DNA of 64,000 nt from Nonomuraea montanisoli (GCF_013363975.1 NZ_JABWGN010000002.1:310001-374000); one strand, 5' to 3'. Shown: positions 48,236 through 57,379, counted from the stretch's first letter. Numbers and translations: made by a program. The notes: generated from the sequence alone by a model not told the origin.

Positions 48236-49274
48236 AGGGGAGGGTGACGACCGCCCGCTCGGTCACCGAGCGGCGGGCCGCCTCCAGGACGGCCAGCGCG
48301 CCGGCCACGCTCTCGGGCGTGACCGGCGGCGGCGCCCCCTCGCGCAGGCACGCCGCGACGCCCCGGTAGAAGTCGAGGTACGCGCCGGGCAGCGTGGGCA
48401 CGATCCCCTGCCGCTCGGCGTCGCCGAGGGTGCCCCACCGCTCCTCGGGCTCCTCGCCGAACCCCGGGGAGTCCGGCGTCATGCCCGCCCGCAGCCGCTC
48501 CTCCTGCACGTCCAGGCCGTCCTTGACGTACGCGGCCAGCGAGCCGAGCACCCGGAACCGGGGGCCGGGCCGGGCGGCCAGCGCGCTCGCCCACAGGTGT
48601 GACCGGGTGCCGCCGGCGTGGGTGAGGGCGAGGAAGGTGTCGTCGTCGCCGGAGACGCCCGCGCGCCGCACGTCGCTCTCGGCGTAGACCTCGCGCACCG
48701 GGCCGAAGAGCTCGATCGCCTGGTCGACGAGGTGGCTGCCGAGGTCGTAGAGCAGGCCGCCGATCTCCTCCTCGCCGCCCGTCTCGCGCCAGCCGCCCTT
48801 GGGCCGGGGCCGCCAGCGCTCGAAGCGCGACTCGAAGCGGTGGACCTCGCCGAGGGCGCCGCCCCTGACCAGCTCCCGCACGGTGAGGTAGTCGCCGTCC
48901 CAGCGGCGGTTCTGGAAGACGGTCAGCATGAGGCCGCGCTCGCCGGCCAGCGCGGCGAGCTCGCGGGCCTCGGCGGCGGTGCGGGCGAGCGGCTTGTCGA
49001 CGACGACCGGCTTGCCGCGCGTGAGCGCCTCGGTGGCGAGCGGCACGTGGGTGCGGTTGGGGGAGGCGACGACGACGAGGTCGCACAGGTCCCACAGCTC
49101 GCCGGGGGAGGGCACGGCGCTCGCGCCGTAGCGGGCGGAGACGTCGGCGGCGCGGCCCGCGTCGCGGGTCACCACGGCCGCCAGCGTCAGGCCCTCGGCG
49201 GCGTGGATCATCGGCGCGTGGAAGTACGCGCCGGCCGTGCCGTATCCGATCAGGCCGACCCGGATGTCGCTCAT
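48234..49274 (-). CDS. Gfo/Idh/MocA family oxidoreductase
   Basis: A 346-residue NAD(P)-dependent oxidoreductase. The Rossmann start is VGLIGYGTAGAYFHAPMIHA; the family's EKP-type motif reads VVDKPLARTAAEARELA near residue 95, and the C-terminal domain includes YDLGSHLVDQAIELFG, with Asp and His at the usual catalytic positions. The substrate is probably a sugar or inositol derivative. ATG 49274 lies 6 nt after TAGGCT (complement of 49281-49286), so it has its own leaderless promoter just inside the gap after the PAC2 gene. Confidence 0.88.
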   Translation of the reverse strand: MSDIRVGLIGYGTAGAYFHAPMIHAAEGLTLAAVVTRDAGRAADVSARYGASAVPSPGELWDLCDLVVVASPNRTHVPLATEALTRGKPVVVDKPLARTAAEARELAALAGERGLMLTVFQNRRWDGDYLTVRELVRGGALGEVHRFESRFERWRPRPKGGWRETGGEEEIGGLLYDLGSHLVDQAIELFGPVREVYAESDVRRAGVSGDDDTFLALTHAGGTRSHLWASALAARPGPRFRVLGSLAAYVKDGLDVQEERLRAGMTPDSPGFGEEPEERWGTLGDAERQGIVPTLPGAYLDFYRGVAACLREGAPPPVTPESVAGALAVLEAARRSVTERAVVTLP

Positions 49275-49290
49275 CGGGCCAGCCTAACGG

Positions 49291-50193
49291 CTACTCGTCG
49301 TCGCGTTCGGCGAGGAAGCGCTCGAACTGGGCGGCCAGCTCGTCGCCCGTGGGCATCTGCGCCGCCTCGGCGATGAGGTTCTCGCGGTCCGCGCCCCCGG
49401 CGAACGCGTCGTACTGCTGCTCAAGGCCGGAGATGGCGGTCGACAGCTCCGTGGACGCCTGGATCTGGTCCTCGATCTCGGCGGTGGTGCGCCGGGCGGC
49501 CTCGCGCAGCGCGTCCATGGGGAAGACCAGCCCGGTGTCCCGGGTCACGGCCTCCAGCGCGGTCACGGCGGCCTGGGGGTACTCGGCCTGGGCGAGGTAG
49601 TGGGGCACGTGGACGGCGTAGCCGAGCGCGTCGTGGCCCTCGGCGCCCAGGCGGTACTCCAGCAGCGCGGCGGCGCTGCCGGGCACCTGGACCCGGCCGA
49701 AGGTGCTGGTCTGGTCGGCGTTGAGCAGTTCCGGCCGGCTGGCGTGCGGGGTGATGCCGAGCGGGCGGGTGTGGGGCACGGCCATCGGGATGCCGTGGAC
49801 GGTGACGAGCCTGCTGACGCCGAGCCGCTCGACCAGCGTGCCGACGGCCCGGGTGAACAGCTCCCACTCGCGGTCCGGCTCCGGGCCGTTCATCAGGAGG
49901 AACGGCACGCCGGTGGCGTCCTTCACCGCGTAGACGGCCAGCTCGGGCATGTCGCAGGAGACCCACCGGTCGGTGTCGAACGTCATGACCGGGCGGCGGG
50001 AGCGGTAGTCGAGCAGCCGGTCCACGTCGAACCGCGCCACCACCTGATGCTCCAGCCCGTCGAGCACGTGCGCCAGCGCGAGCCGCCCGGCGCCTCCGGC
50101 GTCCACGAAGCCCTCGAAGTGGTAGAGCAGCACCGGCTCGGCCGGCTCCGGCACGTCGTCGGCGAGCTTGTAGAGATCCGTCGGGTCGAACAC
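49291..50193 (-). CDS. PAC2 family protein (proteasome assembly chaperone-like)
   Basis: A 300-residue PAC2-domain protein: VLLYHFEGFVDAGGAGRLAL near the N-terminus, VVARFDVDRLLDYRSRRPVM, then MNGPEPDREWELFTRAVG and SRLVTVHGIPMAVPHTRP. Actinobacterial relatives are common and poorly characterised; a link to proteasome or protein-quality functions is inferred from eukaryotic PAC2. GTG 50193 is preceded by AAAGG. A 383-nt gap lies upstream. Confidence 0.85.
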   Translation of the reverse strand: MFDPTDLYKLADDVPEPAEPVLLYHFEGFVDAGGAGRLALAHVLDGLEHQVVARFDVDRLLDYRSRRPVMTFDTDRWVSCDMPELAVYAVKDATGVPFLLMNGPEPDREWELFTRAVGTLVERLGVSRLVTVHGIPMAVPHTRPLGITPHASRPELLNADQTSTFGRVQVPGSAAALLEYRLGAEGHDALGYAVHVPHYLAQAEYPQAAVTALEAVTRDTGLVFPMDALREAARRTTAEIEDQIQASTELSTAISGLEQQYDAFAGGADRENLIAEAAQMPTGDELAAQFERFLAERDDE

Positions 50194-50576
50194 GGTTGGA
50201 CAGCCTTTCCCTAGCTACTCTCACGTGAAACCCACGGCGAGCCGGAACGATTCCGTGCAGGGCACCCTATCGAGGCAGAACGGGACACACCGACGAGGTC
50301 CGGCCGGCCCGGTGCGACGGCGAAGGTGACACTTTGCTGGTGCCGGCGACCTACGGGAGTCACGCCGGCGCCCGTTCGCGGGCCGCCGCGGCGCGCCGCC
50401 GATCCGGAACGCGCAGGCGGCCGTGGAGGACCCGGGCGCGGCAGGTTCGCACACGGCGAATTCCATGAATGGTTCCGTCAAATGGGTGAATAGTACGCAA
50501 TAGCGCTAAATATCCGAAAATGACATGGAAGTTATCGACTGTGGTTTTTCGGACTGTAGCTCGTCATGCTGTATGA
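50194..50576. other. Intergenic region with an AT-rich promoter patch
   Basis: No convincing gene was seen. The PAC2 Shine-Dalgarno lies at its left end and 50230-50450 is ordinary GC-rich DNA with an unconvincing minus-strand ORF. From 50460 to 50576 the DNA is strongly AT-rich for this genome and leads into the terpene synthase. It holds direct repeats GACTGTGG (50537-50544) and GACTGTAG (50552-50559), 15 bp apart, which could be regulator half-sites. Confidence 0.5.
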
Positions 50577-51578
50577 GTGGTTACTTCTGCGCGTCCCTTC
50601 ACGAGGCGACCCCTCCGCATCCCCCCGCTGCCATGCCCGTTCCCGAACGAGATCAACGTGCACGCCGCAGAGGTCGACGCGGAGAGCCACGCCTGGCTGG
50701 CCGCCTCCAGCATGCTCGCCGGAGCCGAGACGATCGAGCACTTCCGGCGCTCCCAGATCGGCCTGCTGGCCGCACGCACCAATCCGTCCGTCCCCCGTGA
50801 CAACCTCCGGCTGATCAACGACTGGTACAACTGGTTATTCGCGTTCGACGACGCCTTCTGCGAGAGCGAGCGGGTGGGATGCCGGGCCTCGGCGCTGGCC
50901 CGCGCCCTGCCGCCGCTCCTGGAGATCGTCGACGGGCGCCGCAAGCCGGATCCGGCCGACCCGTTCGGGGTCGCGCTCGACGAGCTGCTCCATCGGCTGT
51001 CCGACGTCGCCACCCCCGCCCAGGTGGACCGCTGGCGCATCACGGTGAAGGAGTACCTGTTCGCCCAGATCTGGGAGGCGGCCAACCGGGAGGTCGACCT
51101 CATCCCCACGCCCGACGACTACATCCTGATGCGCCGCATCACCGGCGCCACCTTCACCTGCTTCGCGCTCATCGACGTGGGCGGCGGCTACCGGCTCGAA
51201 GCGGAGGAGTGGCACCACCCGGACGTGCGCGCCCTGTCGGACCTCGCGTGCGACCTCATCGGCTGGGACAACGACCTGCTGTCCTACGCCAAGGAGCGCG
51301 GCCGCGACAAGGCCCGGCACAACCTCGTCACCGTGCTGGCCACCCACCGCGCCCTCACCCTCCAGCAGGCCCTGGAGGAGGTGGCGCGCATGCACGAGGC
51401 GGCGATCACCGCGTTCATCGCGCGGCGCGCGGCCGTGGAGCAGTGGGCGTCGCTGCCCGTGCGCAGGTACGTGCGCGGCCTGGAGAACTGGGTGCGGGGG
51501 CACATCGCGTTCTCGCTCGGCAGCGCCCGCTACGTGCACGCCTGGCCCGCCGGCACCCGCTGGCCGCGGGTCGTCTGA
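50577..51578 (+). CDS. Class I terpene synthase
   Basis: A 333-residue terpene cyclase. The aspartate-rich motif is FDDAFCE (D91, D92, E96), and the NSE triad is intact in WDNDLLSYAKE (N232, S236, E240). The C-terminal RY pair is present in GSARYVHAW. These bind the magnesium-diphosphate cluster of the prenyl diphosphate substrate (most likely farnesyl diphosphate at this length). The product cannot be predicted. No P450 or prenyl transferase is adjacent, so it is an orphan cyclase. The GTG start is the first in frame and has no clear Shine-Dalgarno; the upstream 117 bp are unusually AT-rich. Confidence 0.87.
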   Translation: MVTSARPFTRRPLRIPPLPCPFPNEINVHAAEVDAESHAWLAASSMLAGAETIEHFRRSQIGLLAARTNPSVPRDNLRLINDWYNWLFAFDDAFCESERVGCRASALARALPPLLEIVDGRRKPDPADPFGVALDELLHRLSDVATPAQVDRWRITVKEYLFAQIWEAANREVDLIPTPDDYILMRRITGATFTCFALIDVGGGYRLEAEEWHHPDVRALSDLACDLIGWDNDLLSYAKERGRDKARHNLVTVLATHRALTLQQALEEVARMHEAAITAFIARRAAVEQWASLPVRRYVRGLENWVRGHIAFSLGSARYVHAWPAGTRWPRVV

Positions 51579-51611
51579 CGCCCCGCCCCGGGCAGGCCCT
51601 CCATGAGAGCG

Positions 51612-53729
51612 TCAGTCGTCCGAGGTGTCCAGCTCGCCCAGGGCGAGCGCGGACGCCTCGTCGAGGTCGAGCCGCGCGCCCTCGTCGAAGGCGGCCCGGT
51701 AGGCCGCCTCGCCCATCGCCTTCTGGCACTCCTTGACGCACCGCTCGTGGTCGCTGGTCAGGAACGGCGCGCCGAGCATCGGCAGGCCGGCCGTGCGCCA
51801 GTTCTGGTTCAGCGCGCCCAGCAGCTTGGCCGCCACGGCGGTCTGCTCGTCGGCGGCGAAGATGCGGGCCATGGTCTCCAGCCCGAGCAGCGTGCCCAGC
51901 GTGTCGTGGAAGTACCGCTTGATCCGCACGCCCTCGCGGGCGCTCTCCAGCGCCTGGCTGGTCCGCCGGGTCGCCAGCCTGGTGATCGACAGCGCCCACT
52001 GCGCGTACGAGCTGACCCACAGCTCGCCCCGCTCCCGGCACACCTGCAGGCAGTCGACCAGCAGCGACTCCGCCTCGTACAGCTCGCCCTGCGACGACAG
52101 CACCAGCGACAGCTCGACGATCGCGGGCAGCAGGCCCGGGTTGAGCTCCTTGTTGTCGGTGTTGAACTCGATCGCCACGCCGAGCGGCGCGCTGGCCTTC
52201 TGCAGGTCGCCCTGGAGCAGCGCCGTGGTGCCCTGCATCTTCGAGGCGAGGATGACGGCCTTGGAGTCGCCGACCCGGACCGCCTCGCTGCTGCACTTCT
52301 CGGCCGCCTCCAGCGCGCCCGCGCTGTCGCCCTGGGCGCTGCGGACGTACGACAGCACCCACAGCGCCTTGCAGCGCTCCTTGCTCACGCCCGGGTTGGC
52401 GTGCAGCGCCCGCTCCAGGTACAGGCGGCCCTCGCGGGCGAAGCCGCAGCACACCCACATGAACCACAGCGACGACAGCAGCGTCAGCGCCTGCACCGCC
52501 GAGCCGGGCGTGCGCAGCGCGTGCTCCAGCGCGACGCGCACGTTGTCGTGCTCCTGGCGCATGCGGACGAACCAGTAGATCTGCCGCGGGCCGGACCACG
52601 CGTCCTCGCCGCGCTGGGCGAGGGACAGGTAGTAGTCGAGGTGACGCTGGCGCATGCGCTCGCGCTCGCCCAGCTTGTCCAGCCACTCCTCGCCGTACTC
52701 GGCCAGCGTGTCGATCAGCTTGTAGCGCACGCCCGCGTGGTTGCTCCGGATGAGCAGCACCGACTTCTCCACCAGCCCGGTCACCAGGTCGGTGATGCGC
52801 TCGGCGGGCAGCCGCTCGTCGGCGCAGACGAACCGCGCCGCGTCCAGCTCGAAGTCGCCGGCGAAGACCGACAGCCGCGCCCACAGCAGCCGCTCCGCCG
52901 GGTCGCACAGCTCGTGGCTCCAGCCGATCGCCGCCCGCAGCGTCTGGTGGCGCGGCAGCGCGGTGCGGCTCGCGCCCGCCAGCAGGCTGAACCGGTCGGC
53001 CAGCAGCTCCACGATCTGCTCCACCGACAGGGCGCGCAGGCGCACGGCCGCCAGCTCGATGGCCAGCGGGATGCCGTCGAGCCGCCGGCACAGCTCGGCC
53101 ACCGCGCCGATGTTGCGCTCGTCGAGCACGAAGTCGGGCACCACGGCCCCGGCCCGCGCCGCGAACAGCTGCACCGACTCGTTGGTGAACAGGCTCTCCG
53201 CCGGGTCGTCGCCCGGCACCTGGAGCGGCGGCACCGGCACCACGTGCTCGTACGGCAGGTGCAGCGACTGGCGGCTGGTGGCCAGCACCTTCAGCCGGGG
53301 ATTGCTCTCCAGCAGCTCCTCGACCAGCTCGGCGCAGCCCTGCACGAGGTGCTCGCAGGTGTCGATGATGAGCAGCATGTCGCGGTCGCCGACCCACTCC
53401 GACAGCGACTCGGAGGCGGCCCGCGAGGACTGGTCGGCGATGCCCAGCGCCGAGGCGATGGTGTGCCGGACCATGCCGGAGTCCTGGAGCCGGGCCAGGT
53501 CGGCGAACCAGACGCCGTCCTCGTACTGGGCGCGCACCTGGTGGGCCAGCCGCAGCACGGTGCGCGACTTGCCGACCCCGCCGATCCCGGTCACGGTGAC
53601 CAGCCGCGACTCGCCGAGATGGCGCTTGAGGTTGGCGAGAAGGCGTGTGCGCCCCACGAAGCTCGTGAGCTCCGCCGGCAGATTGCCCTCTCGCCGCCAG
53701 CCGGTCGGGGTGGCCATCGGCAGCCTCAC
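51612..53729 (-). CDS. AfsR-like STAND ATPase with TPR repeats, no HTH seen
   Basis: A 705-residue protein: FVGRTRLLANLKRHLGESRL leads to Walker A TGIGGVGKSRTVLRLAHQV near residue 55, Walker B MLLIIDTCEHLV, LKVLATSRQSLHL and RRLDGIPLAIELAAVRL. From about 380 onward are TPR-type repeats. In related SARP or LuxR regulators an HTH lies at one end; here neither end has one, so it may work as a partner or sensor. GTG 53729 and ATG 53717 are alternative starts. It faces the terpene synthase gene across 33 nt. Confidence 0.8.
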   Translation of the reverse strand: MRLPMATPTGWRREGNLPAELTSFVGRTRLLANLKRHLGESRLVTVTGIGGVGKSRTVLRLAHQVRAQYEDGVWFADLARLQDSGMVRHTIASALGIADQSSRAASESLSEWVGDRDMLLIIDTCEHLVQGCAELVEELLESNPRLKVLATSRQSLHLPYEHVVPVPPLQVPGDDPAESLFTNESVQLFAARAGAVVPDFVLDERNIGAVAELCRRLDGIPLAIELAAVRLRALSVEQIVELLADRFSLLAGASRTALPRHQTLRAAIGWSHELCDPAERLLWARLSVFAGDFELDAARFVCADERLPAERITDLVTGLVEKSVLLIRSNHAGVRYKLIDTLAEYGEEWLDKLGERERMRQRHLDYYLSLAQRGEDAWSGPRQIYWFVRMRQEHDNVRVALEHALRTPGSAVQALTLLSSLWFMWVCCGFAREGRLYLERALHANPGVSKERCKALWVLSYVRSAQGDSAGALEAAEKCSSEAVRVGDSKAVILASKMQGTTALLQGDLQKASAPLGVAIEFNTDNKELNPGLLPAIVELSLVLSSQGELYEAESLLVDCLQVCRERGELWVSSYAQWALSITRLATRRTSQALESAREGVRIKRYFHDTLGTLLGLETMARIFAADEQTAVAAKLLGALNQNWRTAGLPMLGAPFLTSDHERCVKECQKAMGEAAYRAAFDEGARLDLDEASALALGELDTSDD

Positions 53730-53839
53730 GTGGGGGTAGGCGACACCTGCCCTGGCATCGTACCCTCGCCGCCCGCCGATGTCCGGTCTCCCGCGCGGCC
53801 CGAGGGGTCACGTTTGTGCGTCTCGATAGCATGTATGCC

Positions 53840-53956
53840 GTGAGCGACTATCTCCCGGAGCAGACGTCCGACGACACCGACCTCGGCTGGGGCGACGAGC
53901 GCGACGATGACGCCGACGCCTTCTACCTCGACAACAAGCCCCCGCACTGGGGCTGA
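53840..53956 (+). CDS. Small acidic protein (38 residues)
   Basis: A 38-codon gene encoding MSDYLPEQTSDDTDLGWG, then an Asp/Glu run and DAFYLDNKPPHWG at the end. Short actinobacterial proteins closing in a W/F-YL-x2-(K/R)PPHW motif are a pattern I recall, of unknown function. GTG 53840 lies 7 nt after TAGCAT (53827-53832), matching the leaderless genes here; an ATG at 53831 would add three residues. It is divergent from the STAND ATPase and convergent with the ABC permease. Confidence 0.65.
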   Translation: MSDYLPEQTSDDTDLGWGDERDDDADAFYLDNKPPHWG

Positions 53957-53965
53957 GCGCTCAGC
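53952..53965. terminator. 14-bp palindrome over convergent stop codons
   Basis: GCTGAGCGCTCAGC is a perfect palindrome covering the stop codons of the small acidic gene and of the ABC permease on the opposite strand. It is short for a terminator, but nothing else separates the two genes. Confidence 0.4.
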
Positions 53966-54848
53966 TCACCACGTCCTTGCGGCGGAAGCGGCGGAACGCC
54001 ACCGCGATCAGCACGGCCGCGTAGGTCACCGACACCGACGCGCCCCTGATAATCCCGCTCAGGTCGGGCTCGGGCGCCAGCGCGTCCAGCCACGCGGTGT
54101 TCCAGAACGTCGGCAGGAACTCCCGGGCCGGGCCGAGCGCCTCCACCGCCTGCAGGATGGTGCTGACGATCCACAGCCCCACGGCCCCGCCCACCGCGCC
54201 GAGCGGCGAGTCGGTGGCCGTCGAGATGAGGAAGGCCAGCGCCGCCACCACGAGCTGGCTGACCAGCGCGTACGCGACGACGATCCCGAAGCGCGGCAGC
54301 ACGTCGAGCGCCGGGATCGTCTCGCCCGTGCCGGGCACCTGGATGTCGTTCCAGCCGAACGCGAGCGTGCCCGCGAGCAGCGCCATCAGCGGCAGGACGA
54401 CCACCGCGGTCGCCGAGTAGCCGAGCGCCACGATCAGCTTCTGCCGCAGCAGCCGGTCGCGCGGCACCGGCGCGGCCAGCAGGTAGCGCAGCGACGACCA
54501 GCTCGCCTCGCTGGAGACCGTGTCGCCGCAGAACAGCGCCACGGCCACCACGAGCAGGAAGCTGGCCGACACCGACAGCACGAACGCCGCGAAGTTCAGC
54601 CCGCCGGCGGTCGCCAGGTCGGAGACGCGCAGCGCCGCCTGCTGCTGGCCCCCGCCCTGCGGGCCGAGCTGGAAGGCGAGCACGAGGATCCAGGGCAGCG
54701 CCAGCAGCAGCCCGAACATGGCCAGCGTGCGGCGGCGCTTGAACTGCCGGACGATCTCCACGCGCAGGGGCAGCGTGCGGCCCGGCGCGTAGCCGGGCGC
54801 GTGCGCGGGGCCGGGGACGTGCGCGGGGCCGGGAGCGGCGGTGGTCAC
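53961..54848 (-). CDS. ABC-2 type permease partner of the hydrolase-ATPase fusion
   Basis: A 295-residue permease with six hydrophobic segments: FGLLLALPWILVLAFQL, FAAFVLSVSASFLLVVAVAL, SATAVVVLPLMALLAGTLAF, FGIVVAYALVSQLVVAALAF, PLGAVGGAVGLWIVSTILQA and SVSVTYAAVLIAVAF. The stretch GDTVSSEASWSSLRYLLAAP between them is typical of ABC-2 permeases. The GTG overlaps the stop of the fusion gene by 4 nt, so the two are made together. They would form one export or lipid/peptide-handling complex in the membrane. Confidence 0.83.
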   Translation of the reverse strand: MTTAAPGPAHVPGPAHAPGYAPGRTLPLRVEIVRQFKRRRTLAMFGLLLALPWILVLAFQLGPQGGGQQQAALRVSDLATAGGLNFAAFVLSVSASFLLVVAVALFCGDTVSSEASWSSLRYLLAAPVPRDRLLRQKLIVALGYSATAVVVLPLMALLAGTLAFGWNDIQVPGTGETIPALDVLPRFGIVVAYALVSQLVVAALAFLISTATDSPLGAVGGAVGLWIVSTILQAVEALGPAREFLPTFWNTAWLDALAPEPDLSGIIRGASVSVTYAAVLIAVAFRRFRRKDVVS

Positions 54849-57379
54849 GACTTGTCTCCGATGAGGTCGAGGAACACGTCTTCGAGCCGGGGGCCGTGCC
54901 CGTTGGTCCGCACCGCGCCGTCGAGCAGCACGGACACCGGGCCGCTGGACACCAGGCGGCCCCGGTGCATGACCACGACGTGGCTGCAGCTCTGCTCCAC
55001 CTCCGCCAGCAGGTGGCTGGAGACGATGACCGTGCGGCCGTCGCGGGCGTAGCGCTTGAGCACCTCGCGCATCTCGCGGATCTGGGGCGGGTCGAGCCCG
55101 TTGGTGGGCTCGTCGAGCACGAGCAGGTCGGGCAGGCCCAGCATCGCCTGGGCGATGGCCAGCCGCTGCCGCATGCCCTGCGAGTACGTGCGCACGGCCC
55201 GCTCCAGCGCCTTGCCCAGGCCCGCGATCTCCAGCGCCTCGGCGAAGCGCGCGTCCTCGGTGGGCCGCCCGGTCGCCGCCCAGTAGAGCTCCAGGTTCTC
55301 GCGCCCGGACAGGTGCGGCAGGAAGCCGGGCCCCTCGACGAACGAGCCGAGCCGCGACAGCACCGGCGCCCCCGGGGAGACGGGCTCGCCGAAGATGCGG
55401 ATCTCGCCGTCGTCGGGGCGGATGAGGCCCATCATCATGCGCATCGTGGTGGTCTTGCCCGCGCCGTTGGGGCCGAGCAGGCCGAGCACCTGGCCGCGCT
55501 CCACCCGGAACGACAGCCCGTCCACCGCCTTCTCGCCGTTGCGGTACGCCTTGGTCAGCCCGCTGATCTCCAGCGGCACCTCCGCGCCGGAGGCGGCGGA
55601 CGCGGTCCGCGGCCGGTTCCGGCCCGTCACCAGCAGCGCCACGGCCACCACGACCGCGACGAGCGGCATCGCCCACACCCACCAGGCCACGCCGGTCGCG
55701 GGCGTCTCCAGCGCGGCCACGGTCGGGACGGCCAGCGCCGCCGAGGCCAGGCCCACCTGGTACGAGGCCGCCTGCGCGGGCGTGGCGTAGCCCATGTCGG
55801 TGGTCGAGACCGTCAGCCGCAGCCGGTGGCCGGCGGCGAAGAGGTGGTCGACGGCCGGCAGCGTCACCGCGGCCTCGGCGCTTGAGGCTCCCTCCGGGAT
55901 CGTCACCCGGAACGGCGCGACCAGCCCGGCGGGCAGCGTGGGCGGCTGCACGCCGTCGGCCACGTCGAGGAGCTTGGCGAACAGCGTCACCTGTCCCTTG
56001 CCCGACACCTTGAGCCGCACGGTCGGGCTGCCGGTGAGCTGGAGGGGCCGGGCCAGCGGCGCCGACTCGAAGGAGGCGCTCTGCCCCGGCATGTCGAGCG
56101 ACACGCTCACGGTGCTCTGGCCGCCGCCGCCCAGCAGGCCGTTGACGCCCGGCACGGTGGAGATCGCGGCGGGGGAGCCGCCGGGCGGGTTGGCCACGTT
56201 CTGGTCGGGCCCGCTCAGCGTGACCTGGGTCGTCGCGGTGCCGCCGAGGCCGGGGTAGGCGCCGGTCTCGGGGTGCAGGCGGACGCGCTGGCGGGTGCCC
56301 GGGTCGCGCCCGGCGTCGCGGGTCACCGTGAACGCCTTCGCGACGGGGGAGCCGTCCGCCTTGAGGTGGCGGCCGAACCAGGCGGTCGTCTGCTCGTACA
56401 GCCAGTCGGCCTCGCCGTTGCCGCCGTCGTGGCCCCCGTCGAACCAGGCCACGCTCACCGGCGTGCCGGCGGCGGCGATCGCCCTGGCGTTGGCGTCGGC
56501 CTGGCCGAGCGGGAACAGCGAGTCGCGCTGCCCCTGCAGGAGCAGCGTCGGCGCCTTGATCCGGCCCGCCACGGTGACCGGGCTGGAGGCGCGCAGCAGG
56601 GCGACCGCCTCGGGCGTGGCCCGGCCGGTCTCGGCGACCCGCTGGTAGACGCGGCAGATGTCCGGCGTGAACCGGCCGCAGCGCGCCTCCTCGGCCGTCA
56701 GCGGCCGGGCCGGGCTCTGGGCCCGCGCGGCCAGGCCGCCTAGGCCCTGGATCTCGCCGCCGCCCCGGCCGAAGAAGAAGCCCGCCCACATGCGCTTGAA
56801 CACGCCGTTCTCCGGCCCCTTGCCGGTGGCGTCGGGGAACAGCGCGTCGGCCAGGTCGGCCCAGGTGATCTGCGGGACGATCGCGTCGATGCGGGAGTCG
56901 TAGGCGGCCGTCATCAGCGCGATGGAGCCGCCGTACGAGCCGCCGGCGATGCCCACGCGCGGGTCGCCCGGCCCGTCGAGCCGCACCTCGGGCCGCCGGG
57001 CCAGCCAGTCGACGAGCTGCCTGACGTCCTTGACCTCGTAGTCGGGGGAGTTCAGCGCGATCTGCCCGGCGGACTCGCCGAAGCCGCGCGCCGACCAGGT
57101 CAGCACGGCGTAGCCGTCGCGGGCCAGGCGCCGCGCCTGGGCGCGCATGCCGTCCTTGTCGCCGCCGAACCCGTGGGCGAGCAGCACGGCCGGGGCCCGG
57201 CCGCCGCCGGACGGCGTGAAGAAGGCGGTGTCGAGCTCGACGCGCTGGTCGCCCGCCGGGCCGTCGAGCACGGTGATCCGCTGCTCCTGCGCGCGCACCT
57301 CGGGCGCCGACGGCCAGGCGAGCCAGGCCCCCACTCCTGCGAGGACGAGCACCACGAGGAGGGCGACCACACGTTTCAT
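54845..57379 (-). CDS. Fusion of an extracellular alpha/beta-hydrolase to a cytoplasmic ABC ATPase
   Basis: An 844-residue fusion. The N-terminal signal anchor is KRVVALLVVLVLAGVGAWLA. An alpha/beta-hydrolase follows, with oxyanion region LLAHGFGGDKDG, nucleophile GIAGGSYGGS (S148), an acid in LQGQRDSLFP and His in DGGHDGGNG, then an X-Pro-peptidase-like beta domain to about 540. A TM helix (WVWAMPLVAVVVAVALLV, about 560-583) leads into an ABC ATPase with Walker A GPNGAGKTTT near 640, signature YSQGMRQRLAIAQ and Walker B LLVLDEPTNG. The topology places hydrolase outside and ATPase inside. Its 4-nt overlap with the permease suggests an ATP-driven transporter coupled to a surface hydrolase. ATG 57379 follows TAGGAT by 7 nt (leaderless). 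Confidence 0.85.
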   Translation of the reverse strand: MKRVVALLVVLVLAGVGAWLAWPSAPEVRAQEQRITVLDGPAGDQRVELDTAFFTPSGGGRAPAVLLAHGFGGDKDGMRAQARRLARDGYAVLTWSARGFGESAGQIALNSPDYEVKDVRQLVDWLARRPEVRLDGPGDPRVGIAGGSYGGSIALMTAAYDSRIDAIVPQITWADLADALFPDATGKGPENGVFKRMWAGFFFGRGGGEIQGLGGLAARAQSPARPLTAEEARCGRFTPDICRVYQRVAETGRATPEAVALLRASSPVTVAGRIKAPTLLLQGQRDSLFPLGQADANARAIAAAGTPVSVAWFDGGHDGGNGEADWLYEQTTAWFGRHLKADGSPVAKAFTVTRDAGRDPGTRQRVRLHPETGAYPGLGGTATTQVTLSGPDQNVANPPGGSPAAISTVPGVNGLLGGGGQSTVSVSLDMPGQSASFESAPLARPLQLTGSPTVRLKVSGKGQVTLFAKLLDVADGVQPPTLPAGLVAPFRVTIPEGASSAEAAVTLPAVDHLFAAGHRLRLTVSTTDMGYATPAQAASYQVGLASAALAVPTVAALETPATGVAWWVWAMPLVAVVVAVALLVTGRNRPRTASAASGAEVPLEISGLTKAYRNGEKAVDGLSFRVERGQVLGLLGPNGAGKTTTMRMMMGLIRPDDGEIRIFGEPVSPGAPVLSRLGSFVEGPGFLPHLSGRENLELYWAATGRPTEDARFAEALEIAGLGKALERAVRTYSQGMRQRLAIAQAMLGLPDLLVLDEPTNGLDPPQIREMREVLKRYARDGRTVIVSSHLLAEVEQSCSHVVVMHRGRLVSSGPVSVLLDGAVRTNGHGPRLEDVFLDLIGDKS

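Noticed and set aside
50221..50481. An 86-codon minus-strand ORF upstream of the PAC2 gene
   Set aside because: Arg/Pro/Ala-rich, no domain, no Shine-Dalgarno, ordinary shadow-type composition.
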